In this document: positions 32,545 through 40,789 of the stretch, piece after piece
Numbering within the stretch: position 1 is the first letter of the stretch
How the letters are laid out: every line of letters starts with the position of its first letter
Source: Phycisphaerae bacterium
GTDB lineage: Bacteria; Planctomycetota; Phycisphaerae; UBA1845; JAFGLZ01
Direction of reading: 5' to 3'
Assembly (NCBI GenBank): GCA_016927755.1
Contig: JAFGLZ010000273.1
Coordinates: 1 to 51,567, forward strand
DNA: 51,567 bases
The notes under the pieces: model-generated
The model's database searches: none
What the model was told of the DNA's origin: nothing
Seen by the model: the letters and a program-made list of their open reading frames with translations, nothing else
Position numbers and translations under genes: made by a program

Positions 32545-33942
32545 ATGGGGAGCCGAACTCAATCATTGGCAGGCGTATTCCTTGTCCTGATCTGTGCGGG
32601 ACTGATGCTGAGTTGGGGCTGCACGCCGCCGCCTACAGGAGGAACAGACCCGAACGCGACGGGCGGAACGGACCCGAACACGACGGGTGGCACGGACCCG
32701 AATACGACGGGCGGCACGGACCCGAACACGACGGGCGGAACGACGACGCCTTCGGGGCTTGCTACGATCGATTTGAACGTCGTGAAGCTGGACGTGGAGG
32801 CGACGACGCAGCGTGGACCGGCCGTCGGGGACGGGGTGTTGGCGTTCGACGCCGCGGGCGGGGCGGTGCTCGCGTGGGTCAAGGCCGGCTCGACGACGGC
32901 TAACGAAGTGCAGGCCCCGGCGGGGATGACGCACGATCGCAGTGCCTTCAAGTTCGCCGGGAAGAACCTGGTGGTTCGCGATCGGTTCAGCGGCGCGCTC
33001 TACGTCTTCGACACGGACGCGGAGGTTTCGAAGGCCATCTCGGACGATTCGATCGACATGGGCGGCAGCGGCGGTCCGGACCTGTGGGAGGCCGACGGCG
33101 ACCTCGTCGCGACGTTCAATTCGTGGGTGACGACTCAGGACGGCGCGCACAAGTACGTCAAGGTCGCCGACGTGGGCAACGTGAACGCGATCACGGTGAC
33201 GCCGTTCGACGTCGACCCGGACAACACGACCGGGCTGGCCATCGCGCTCGACGCGGCCGGCGGAAAGATCGTCGTTCACACGAGCGACGGGCTGTACGTC
33301 TACACGATCGCCACGCCGAACGCGGCGCCACAGAAGTTCACGCGCAGCGCCCTGAACGGCGGGCTCGGGATGTCCGACATCGTTATCGACGGCAATTACG
33401 TCGCCTTCTTCGACGACAACGAGGACTACACGGTGCTGAACATCAGCACGGGTCAGTTCAGCCAGCCGTCGCGCAACCCCGGTCGGCAGAACCGCGGCCT
33501 GGCGCTTCAGGCATCGCGACTCGGTTACTTTGCCCTGCAGACGAACGACGACGGGTACTCGACGAGCGTGATCAACCGGTGCATGGTCGGTCGGGTCACG
33601 TCGCTCAACAGCCTGTATGATCCGTCGGGCGCGTTCGTCAACGGCAGCGACGAGAACGACGGCCGGCTCGGCTTCGGCGCGACGGTGGCGATCAGTCCGA
33701 ACGCGCGGTTCGTGTTCGTCGCCGGCGAGACGGCGGTGGGCGTGGACGAGCAGGAGCGGCTGTACCTGAGCATGGACGGCGGCTACTTCGAGTGCGTGCT
33801 GGACGACGACGATCCGGACGACGTCCTCCGCGCCGCCGGCGTGGCCTGCAGCAACAACCTCGTGGCGTTCCTGATTCCCGCGACGCTCAGCGGCACCACG
33901 AGCGACGTGAGCGTCGGGTATGCCGTGCTGCCGCCGAAGTAG
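32545..33942 (+). CDS. Lipoprotein with repeat linker and beta-propeller-like body
   Basis: A 465-residue predicted lipoprotein. The signal peptide ends in a lipobox LSWGC (Cys near residue 26), then CTPPPTGG and four perfect-length 8-residue repeats GGTDPNxT encoded by 24-base units (32638-32733). The remaining about 400 residues are Gly/Asp/Val-rich strands with recurring VxxDGxYVAFFDD-type elements, consistent with a beta-propeller-like fold. No catalytic motif is recognised. The repeat linker would hold the body away from the membrane and is prone to length variation. ATG 32545 follows GGGAGGA; an upstream in-frame start at 32497 lacks a site. A strong terminator follows the stop. Confidence 0.85.
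   Translation: MGSRTQSLAGVFLVLICAGLMLSWGCTPPPTGGTDPNATGGTDPNTTGGTDPNTTGGTDPNTTGGTTTPSGLATIDLNVVKLDVEATTQRGPAVGDGVLAFDAAGGAVLAWVKAGSTTANEVQAPAGMTHDRSAFKFAGKNLVVRDRFSGALYVFDTDAEVSKAISDDSIDMGGSGGPDLWEADGDLVATFNSWVTTQDGAHKYVKVADVGNVNAITVTPFDVDPDNTTGLAIALDAAGGKIVVHTSDGLYVYTIATPNAAPQKFTRSALNGGLGMSDIVIDGNYVAFFDDNEDYTVLNISTGQFSQPSRNPGRQNRGLALQASRLGYFALQTNDDGYSTSVINRCMVGRVTSLNSLYDPSGAFVNGSDENDGRLGFGATVAISPNARFVFVAGETAVGVDEQERLYLSMDGGYFECVLDDDDPDDVLRAAGVACSNNLVAFLIPATLSGTTSDVSVGYAVLPPK
32638..32733 (+). repeat. Four 24-bp in-frame tandem repeats in a lipoprotein linker
   Basis: Units start at 32638, 32662, 32686 and 32710. Each encodes GGTDPN(A/T)T, with mainly third-position differences between units. 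The period is a multiple of three, so gain or loss of units keeps the frame. Confidence 0.93.
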
Positions 33943-33972
33943 CTCAGCATCGGCCGAGTCCGCAAGTGAACA

Positions 33973-34006
33973 ACGGGACCGCTCTGTTGTCGGGCGGTCC
34001 CGTTTC
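33973..34006 (+). terminator. Rho-independent-type terminator after the repeat-linker lipoprotein gene
   Basis: ACGGGACCGC (33973-33982) and GCGGTCCCGT (33994-34003) form a perfect 10-bp stem around an 11-base loop, followed by a short T-rich stretch (TTTC). It begins 30 bases after the stop codon and separates the lipoprotein from the restriction-modification pair. Confidence 0.8.
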
Positions 34007-34184
34007 GCTTGCAGGCCAGACAGGAGACCACTCGGGAATGAAGGCGAAGTTCAGCAGACCTGTGACAACGCTTCTCGGACGGTTGTTTTCGTTGACTGCG
34101 CCATCCATTTAGGTTTGCCTCTTGACAGGAGCGGACTCCTCGCGAATACTCCATCCGTAGATTCGGGTTGCTGGAACGTGCCTC

Positions 34185-35900
34185 ATGAGCTCTGATCCGC
34201 TGATACTACTAGAAGGCTCGGCGACTGATGATGGCGGAGCCTGCGCCCAGAGCGCCAAGGAGTTAGGGGCCTACTACACTGATGCGCAGATTGCGGACTT
34301 CCTGCTGTGGTGGGCGCTACGCAGACCGGTCGATCGTGTGATGGACCCAAGCTTTGGCGGCGGCGTCTTTCTCCGCTCTGCGTGCAAGCGACTCAAGGGG
34401 CTCGGGGGCGACCCGGTCAGGCAGGTGTACGGAGTTGAGCTTGACTGCGGCGTATACGGGGAGATCAGCGGGAGGCTGAAGGATGAGTTTGGCGTTTCCT
34501 CACGTAACCTTGTGCAGTCCGACTTCTTCGATCTTGACGTATCCAAGGGGCATCGAATGGATGTGGTCGTCGGAAACCCTCCGTTCATCCGATACCACCG
34601 ATTCCACGGAAACACCAGATCGAAAGCCCTGAAACGGGCACAGTCTTCTGGGGTGATGCTCAACCAGCTAACGAGTTCCTGGGCGCCGTTTTTGGTGCAT
34701 AGTGCCGCACATGTCCAGCAAGGAGGCCGGCTAGCGATGGTGGTGCCCATGGAACTGGTTCAGGCTGCCTACGCCAAGCCGGTCCTCGGGCATCTGAAGG
34801 ACAGCTTCGGCCGTGTGACTTTGCTGACTTTCCGGCGCAAGCTATTCCCTGACCTTAGTGAGGACACGTTGCTGGTGTTGGCCGAAGACAAGGGGCGGGG
34901 TCCTGCACGGCTTCTCTGGCGCGATCTGCACTCAGCGGGTTCCTTAACGGAGATTCGGAGAAGGAACCACCTACCAATCTACGGGACGCGTCGGATTGAC
35001 GCCGAAGAGTTGGCCGGCGGCCGGCTACGGTTCGTTGAACTACTCCTACCAGCGAGGGTGCGCGACCTATACGCTTCGCTCGTTAAGGAAGGGCTTACTC
35101 GCCGTTTGGGCGAATTCGCGGATGTTGGAATCGGGTATGTTACCGGCTGCAACGACTTTTTCCATCTGAGTCCTGCGGCAGCCGCAGACTACGGGATACC
35201 CAGCACCTATCTCCGCCGTGCCGTACGACGCGCTCGCGCACTGCGTGGAGTGAAGCTGACGTTGGAGGATTGGCACACCGCAGCCGCGGCCGGCGATGCA
35301 GAGTATCTTCTTCTCGTCGCTCGCCCGAATGGTCTTCCGGATTCGGTTCGACGCTATATTGAATCCGGAGAGCGTCAAGGTGTCCAGAGAGCTTACAAAT
35401 GCCGGACCCGAAGCCCATGGTTCAAGGTCCCACACGTTTACCAACCCGACGCGTTTCTGAGCTACATGAGTGGAACAGGTCCTCGTCTTGTGTCCAATGA
35501 TGCGGGTGCCGTCGCCCCTAACACGCTGCATGTGGTTCGGATTCATCCACTGTCGACTCTGACTGGGGACAGCCTGGCAACGCTTTGGCACACGTCGTTA
35601 TGTCGGCTCAGCGCCGAGATCGAGGGACACTCCCTTGGCGGAGGCATGCTCAAACTTGAGCCGACAGAAGCCGCCCAGTTGAGCATTCCGTTCTGGTCGG
35701 GCAGATCACAAGCGCTTGCGGAGTTGGTCGGGCAGGTCGATTCTCTGCTTCGTTCAGGCAGAGAGGAAGCGGCCTACCAACAGGCAGATGCTGTGATCCT
35801 CAAGGCGGAACTGGGACTAAGCAGCAAGGAATGTCGTCTACTCGCAGAGGCGGCGGATGCACTCCGACAACGTCGCTATTCCAGAGGGTCGGCCGCATGA
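34185..35900 (+). CDS. N6-adenine DNA methyltransferase of a type II restriction-modification system
   Basis: A 571-residue class I SAM-dependent DNA adenine methyltransferase of the gamma (TaqI/Eco57I-like) order. Motif X is LGAYYT (28-32), motif I is VMDPSFGGGVF (52-62) and motif IV is GNPPF (130-134). The region from about 290 onward is likely the target-recognition part. It protects host DNA by methylating the site cut by the partner enzyme. Its stop overlaps the start of the next gene as ATGA. ATG 34185 is used; the site upstream (GCCTC) is weak. Codon use is less biased toward G/C-ending codons than the neighbours, which suggests acquisition. The recognition sequence cannot be inferred. 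Confidence 0.9.
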   Translation: MSSDPLILLEGSATDDGGACAQSAKELGAYYTDAQIADFLLWWALRRPVDRVMDPSFGGGVFLRSACKRLKGLGGDPVRQVYGVELDCGVYGEISGRLKDEFGVSSRNLVQSDFFDLDVSKGHRMDVVVGNPPFIRYHRFHGNTRSKALKRAQSSGVMLNQLTSSWAPFLVHSAAHVQQGGRLAMVVPMELVQAAYAKPVLGHLKDSFGRVTLLTFRRKLFPDLSEDTLLVLAEDKGRGPARLLWRDLHSAGSLTEIRRRNHLPIYGTRRIDAEELAGGRLRFVELLLPARVRDLYASLVKEGLTRRLGEFADVGIGYVTGCNDFFHLSPAAAADYGIPSTYLRRAVRRARALRGVKLTLEDWHTAAAAGDAEYLLLVARPNGLPDSVRRYIESGERQGVQRAYKCRTRSPWFKVPHVYQPDAFLSYMSGTGPRLVSNDAGAVAPNTLHVVRIHPLSTLTGDSLATLWHTSLCRLSAEIEGHSLGGGMLKLEPTEAAQLSIPFWSGRSQALAELVGQVDSLLRSGREEAAYQQADAVILKAELGLSSKECRLLAEAADALRQRRYSRGSAA

Positions 35901-36577
35901 GCCTAGCGGATGCGATAGTGGCAGCCGGTCCGATACCACCCGATACCGCGCCTAGGGCGACAAAGAAGCGGTATTCCGAGCTGCTTTCGAAGCACCTTGC
36001 GTACGAACTGGCGGCCGAACTTAGGGAGGTTGGGTTCGACCCCGTCTATCCGCAGCCGGGCGGCGCGGGTGAGCGCACATTTCAGGGCGGTCTTGGGCCA
36101 AAACGCGTGGACGTCACACATTCCGATGAGCAACATGGTCTCCTGCTGGCAATCAGCGTCAAGAGTATCAACTTCGCACCGTTCGGGAAGAATCTGAAGA
36201 ATCGGTTCGCGGACCTCTGCACTGAAGCGGTGACCTTGCATATGAGGTTCCCCTACGCAGTCGTTTGCGCTTTCTTCGCGTTTCCGGTGACTTCTTCCCA
36301 AGACGGCTCGGAAGGACGGCGAATCTCGACTTTCGTGCGAGCAACGAGGCTTCTCGCCACAATCAGCGGGCGTAGTCAGCACACCGACCCTGCGGAGAAA
36401 TACGAGAACATCACGATGATGCTCTATGAGCCCATGATGTGTCCTACTGCATCGCCCTGGCTCAAGCTTGTTGACGCCGAGACTGAAGAAGAAGTCACGG
36501 TATCGGATTACTTCGCCAGGTTGCGGAAGATATACGACCAGAGGAATCCTCACACGCGAATCGCCGATGTAGACTGA
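35897..36577 (+). CDS. Probable restriction endonuclease partner (PD-(D/E)xK-like)
   Basis: A 226-residue protein starting at ATG 35897, inside the stop of the methyltransferase gene (4-base ATGA overlap). After a helical N-terminus (about 20-46) comes a core with Asp72 (KRVDVTH) and then LLLAISVKS, where Ser87-Val-Lys89 occupies the place of the (D/E)xK pair of PD-(D/E)xK nucleases. The following helix (KNLKNRFADL) also fits the fold. It probably makes the double-strand cut at the site protected by the methyltransferase. The assignment rests on gene pairing plus a degenerate motif, so it is less certain than the methyltransferase. Like its partner it has relatively relaxed codon use. Confidence 0.65.
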   Translation: MSLADAIVAAGPIPPDTAPRATKKRYSELLSKHLAYELAAELREVGFDPVYPQPGGAGERTFQGGLGPKRVDVTHSDEQHGLLLAISVKSINFAPFGKNLKNRFADLCTEAVTLHMRFPYAVVCAFFAFPVTSSQDGSEGRRISTFVRATRLLATISGRSQHTDPAEKYENITMMLYEPMMCPTASPWLKLVDAETEEEVTVSDYFARLRKIYDQRNPHTRIADVD

Positions 36578-36626
36578 GATCTATCTCCTTCAAATGCCTG
36601 ATTGCTGTCAGGAGGTCCTGCTGGTC

Positions 36627-39600
36627 CTAACGGATCTCATCTATCCAAACGCTCACCTGGTCCTGATCGCCTGGATCCAGCCGCAGGCCCGTGATCTGCT
36701 GGCCCTTCCAATGGGGGTGATCGCCGACGGGTAGGCGATAGTCTTTCATCTGGCCCGGGGCGAGCTTGAAGACGATGACCTTGTGCTCGTCCTCGGAGGG
36801 GCTGGCGGCGGTGGTCCAGTAGAGCTGGGCGTTTGCGCCTTTGTCGACTTGCATTCGGATGACGATCTCCTTGACGGTGTCGGGGGCGATTCGCAGGCCG
36901 GGCCGGCGGATGTAGGGGTCGCCGCCGGTGGTGGTGAAGACGAGGCAGCCGTCCTTGACGCCGAGGTCGCCGACGTGATGGGCGCCTCGCCAGCCTTCGG
37001 CGCCCTTGTCGAACTTGAAGTCGATCGTCGTTCGAGTCTCGGGCAGGATCTCGGTGGGTCTGGGCTCGATGCCGGCGACGGTCACCTTGTGCTTGCCGGG
37101 GCTGGGCAGGGCGACCATGAGGAGGTTCAGGCCGGGGCGATAGAGGTAGCCGGACTGGGTCAGCCTTGTCGTGTCGTCGGGCAGGGGTTTGAGGGCCTCA
37201 CCTCGATCGCTGACGGCGGCGGGACGCGTGGCACCGGCCACGACGAGCCAGGTGGAGTACGGGCCGGGGATCTCGACGTCGACGTTCAGGTCTTTGCCGA
37301 CGCGTCGCACGTCGCCGATCTTGCCGACGGCGCTGATGACGAACCCGTCGGCTCGCTTGGTCGCCGGTTCCGCGTCTCGTCCCATCAGGGCGTATACGTT
37401 CTTGAGGATGAGTCGTGGGGCAAACTCCCAGTTGCTTCGGCCGGCCTCGTCGACGCGGATGCTGTCGGGCCAGAGGGCCTTTCGTGGGCCGTCCGTATGC
37501 TGCTGATACATGGCGCTGACGGTCAGACCCTCGGCGATCTTTCGCCAGGGGCGGGACTGATCGAGGTCGGACAGCTTGATGAGGGCGTAAGCGTATCGCA
37601 GGCCGTTCCATTGGACGATGTTGGCGATCCAACTCCATTTCATCCAGCTCGCGCCGAAGACGGGGATGGAGCCGTAGAGCATCCAGGGATACTCGGGCGC
37701 CTGCCAGACGTAGACGAACGGGAGACCGGCCCTGGCCCAGCGGACGGCCTGGGTGAGATGCTCGCGGTTGCCGTCGACGCGGTAGGCCTCGAGGTAGGCG
37801 TCGACGGCGTCGGCGGCGGCGAGGATGTCGGGCGAGTGGACGGGCACCTCCCAGACCTGGGCGGCGCGGGGGACCTCGAAGCGTTTCATGAAGGCGAGCG
37901 TCTTGAGCCCGGCCAGGTAGGCGCGGCGGTCGCCGGTGAGGCGGGCCAGGAGCAGGATCTCGTAGGCCTTGCGGGCGCAGGTGCCGAGCTCGACGGCGTT
38001 GTCCTGGCCAAGCTCGTGATAGTCGAAGCCCTTGAAGACGCCGGTGTCGACGAGGTCGGCGTCGAATCGCCACTGCCCGTCGGGGCCTTGTTCCTGGATG
38101 AGTTGGGCCACGCCGGCCGAGCGATGCTCGAGCATTCGATCGGGTCGGCCCATGATCATGCCCAGGTCGTCGGCGCCGACGGGAACGTTCCTCTTGAAGA
38201 ACATGCGGTCGACCATGGCCTTGCAGGGCTCGCGGACCTTGGCGTCCCCGGCCAGGTGGGAGCCCATCCAGACGTCGAAGCCGTAGTTCGGCTGGGGCGA
38301 GGGCTTGCCCTGCAGCGATCCGGGCCCGCCGACGGAGCTATGCCAGCCGTCGGCATCGGGGACGTAGAGCGTATCGAGATAGGCGATCATGCTGAAGCCG
38401 ATCTCCTTGGCCCACTGTCCGCGCGGCGGATCGAGCGGCTTGGGCAGTCCGTTGACGTTCATCCACGTATCGAGGGCGGCCAGGCTGTCCGGGGCGTCGG
38501 CGGAAACCCAGAGGTCGGCGGTCATCGTCCAGCGCGTGCCAGCCTGGAGGGCGATCGGCTCGGGTGAGCGTCGGACGTTTCGCACGTTCATCTCGCGGAC
38601 GGTCGGCAGCATCAGGCCCATCAGGTGGTGGTTGCGGTGGCTGAAGTGATCGGGGCTAGCGAAGACGGGTTGCGGACCCCAGCGCTGTCCGTCGAACGGC
38701 TGGCGCGGGTCCCACATGAGGCCGATGCCGAAGCGATCCTGTGCCAGGGCCATGATCGGCCAGGTCAGCTCGTTGGGATGTGGCACGTAGCGGGTGCGGT
38801 GCTTGTGCCCGGGCGCGAAGTCGAGATCGCTGCTGCTGATCTCGTCGCCGACGAGCCACTCGATGCCGGGGACGACGGCGTCGCGTTTCTTCGCGCCGAA
38901 CGACCCCTCGCCGGGCCAGAGGATGAGGCCCTCGAAGGCCCGCACGGCGCGATTGCGATCGCAGTGCAGCTCGTGTGAGACGCGCAAGAGGCCCTCGGCG
39001 GGGCCGGGGGTGAATCGGACGGTCAGCTTCCACGTCGCGCCGGCGGCGTCGACGCGTTCGGCGGTGATCCGCGCCTCGTGCTCGGTGGTCGTGAGGGGGC
39101 CGAAGAAGTCGATGATCTCATCCGAATCGGCGTCGGTGGCGGGCGCGCTCGCGGGGGTCTTTCCCGGGAGGACAAGGCGGGCCGCGCGCGGGATTCTGGC
39201 GAGCAGATACGGGTTGGCGGGGCTCTCGCCGGGTCGGGCGATTCGCACGCTCGTTGCGCCGAAGCCGAGCGGACTGCCGTGGAAGAGCAGTTCGATGGGG
39301 CCGGCGCGCCAGGAGCGGTCGCCGGGTCGGTCTTGTCCGACGCCGGCGAGACAGACGAACTCCTGACGGTCGACAGCCAGCGGGGTGTCGGGCGAGTGGA
39401 CGGTCAAGACGGCCATGGCGCGGGCGTTGGCCTGCAGGGGTTCGAGCTGCCAGGTCGGTTGCTTGATCTGACCGGGAAGGAGGGCGGGCTTCGCTTTCCA
39501 CGGCGCCAAGGCGCCCGAGAGCTTGAGGCAGCGTGGCGGCGCGAGGGCGACGAGCCAGCGGATGTCTCGCGCGGCGGCGGTTCCGGTGTTTTCGATGTGG

Positions 39601-40556
39601 GCGGTTACCTTGGTGGGGCCATCGCCCAGGAGGATCGACTGTTGCGGGACGAAGCGGACGGTCAGTTCCGGTTTGAGCTCCGCGGTTTGCGAGGCCGACG
39701 CGTTGGGTCCTTGGATCGTTACGACCAGCTTGTCGCCGGGGGATCGGGGGCCCTTCAGCTCCCAGGAGAGCGTTTGGGTCTCGTCGACGGCGAGGGCTTT
39801 GAGGCCGCAGGATTCGGATTGGCTCGTGATCGAGCAGGATTTCGGAGCGGCCAGGGCGATCGCGAGTCCTTGGGCGGGCTCATCGCCGCGGTTGACGACT
39901 TTGCAGGACGCGCGGAACCGCAGGTCCTCGGGCTTGCCGAGGGTGGTGATATCGAGGGGATCGACGTCGACCAGCGGTCCGACCTTGGGCAGGTAGGTCA
40001 CGTCGTCGATGAGGACCTCTCCGGTGCCCGTGTTCAGGCGTCCGGCGACGTGGACCCACTTGACCTCGGGGTTGCCTGAGTAGTCGTACTTGAAGACGGC
40101 TCGGTGCCACTGGCCGTCGGCGACGTGGGTTCGGGGGACGGTGAAGATCGTTCGCTGGGCGGAGGTCTCCTCGATAGGCAGGGCGTTCATGGGAATGGCC
40201 ATGAGCTCCATCTCGCCGTCGGCGCTCAGGCGGAGGACCTTGTACCAGAAGACGAGCCCGCCCTTTCGCTCGGCCAGCATGGCGCCCTGCTTGCCGGCGC
40301 TCGGCGCCCAGGCGCGATTGAAGCCGACCTCTCCGCGATCGACGGCTCGCAGGAGGCGGAGGGCGCGGCTTCCGGTGTGTGCGTCCGCGCTCAGGTCGTA
40401 GCGATTGGCGGGATCTTGGACGACGGGGCTCCAGTCGAGCGGGAGTCCGCCCTGGGCCTGCTCGAACCCGCCGTTGGCAACGACGGGCTTCGACGTGGGC
40501 TGGTCACTGACGACGGAGACGGCCAGCAGCATTCCGACACTGAGCCAACACGACAT
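36627..40556 (-). CDS. Very large exported protein of unknown function
   Basis: A 1309-residue exported protein with signal peptide MSCWLSVGMLLAVSVVS. Residues about 25-185 look like a carbohydrate-binding beta-sandwich (VVANGGFEQAQGGLPLDW start, VLIDDVTYLP end). Two Ig-like segments follow (about 200-400). The middle beta region (about 420-680) leads to a helical block (about 740-1060) with repeated Trp/Tyr-rich helices (EILLLARLTGDRRAYLAGL, WARAGLPFVYVWQAPEYPW) that suggests an (alpha/alpha)-barrel. A C-terminal beta-sandwich (about 1195-1309) ends in VSVWIDEIR. This is the layout of polysaccharide lyases and hydrolases with toroid cores, but no catalytic motif was recognised. ATG 40554-40556 has CGGAGGACGAG upstream. 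It converges with the endonuclease gene, with 49 bases between stops. Confidence 0.8.
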   Translation of the reverse strand: MSCWLSVGMLLAVSVVSDQPTSKPVVANGGFEQAQGGLPLDWSPVVQDPANRYDLSADAHTGSRALRLLRAVDRGEVGFNRAWAPSAGKQGAMLAERKGGLVFWYKVLRLSADGEMELMAIPMNALPIEETSAQRTIFTVPRTHVADGQWHRAVFKYDYSGNPEVKWVHVAGRLNTGTGEVLIDDVTYLPKVGPLVDVDPLDITTLGKPEDLRFRASCKVVNRGDEPAQGLAIALAAPKSCSITSQSESCGLKALAVDETQTLSWELKGPRSPGDKLVVTIQGPNASASQTAELKPELTVRFVPQQSILLGDGPTKVTAHIENTGTAAARDIRWLVALAPPRCLKLSGALAPWKAKPALLPGQIKQPTWQLEPLQANARAMAVLTVHSPDTPLAVDRQEFVCLAGVGQDRPGDRSWRAGPIELLFHGSPLGFGATSVRIARPGESPANPYLLARIPRAARLVLPGKTPASAPATDADSDEIIDFFGPLTTTEHEARITAERVDAAGATWKLTVRFTPGPAEGLLRVSHELHCDRNRAVRAFEGLILWPGEGSFGAKKRDAVVPGIEWLVGDEISSSDLDFAPGHKHRTRYVPHPNELTWPIMALAQDRFGIGLMWDPRQPFDGQRWGPQPVFASPDHFSHRNHHLMGLMLPTVREMNVRNVRRSPEPIALQAGTRWTMTADLWVSADAPDSLAALDTWMNVNGLPKPLDPPRGQWAKEIGFSMIAYLDTLYVPDADGWHSSVGGPGSLQGKPSPQPNYGFDVWMGSHLAGDAKVREPCKAMVDRMFFKRNVPVGADDLGMIMGRPDRMLEHRSAGVAQLIQEQGPDGQWRFDADLVDTGVFKGFDYHELGQDNAVELGTCARKAYEILLLARLTGDRRAYLAGLKTLAFMKRFEVPRAAQVWEVPVHSPDILAAADAVDAYLEAYRVDGNREHLTQAVRWARAGLPFVYVWQAPEYPWMLYGSIPVFGASWMKWSWIANIVQWNGLRYAYALIKLSDLDQSRPWRKIAEGLTVSAMYQQHTDGPRKALWPDSIRVDEAGRSNWEFAPRLILKNVYALMGRDAEPATKRADGFVISAVGKIGDVRRVGKDLNVDVEIPGPYSTWLVVAGATRPAAVSDRGEALKPLPDDTTRLTQSGYLYRPGLNLLMVALPSPGKHKVTVAGIEPRPTEILPETRTTIDFKFDKGAEGWRGAHHVGDLGVKDGCLVFTTTGGDPYIRRPGLRIAPDTVKEIVIRMQVDKGANAQLYWTTAASPSEDEHKVIVFKLAPGQMKDYRLPVGDHPHWKGQQITGLRLDPGDQDQVSVWIDEIR

Positions 40557-40789
40557 GCCTCGTCCTCCGCGGGAGAAGTGCCGAACTCGGTTGATACCAG
40601 ATGTTTGGTGTCTTGCGGGGAGTATACCATCCTGTTGCTCAGACGGTAGAAATGTCCTGGCCCGGTCGCTATGATCTTCGTCTATATGGCGATAGGCCGC
40701 GCTTGGGATTCACAGCGCCATGTCCTGTCTTGTGGCCGTGGATCGCGCCGGTGCTGGCGACTCGTGCAGCGCGGTGATCGGATCGACTG

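Noticed and set aside
32638..32733. CRISPR-like repeat array.
   Set aside because: Units are contiguous with no spacers and encode an in-frame peptide repeat.
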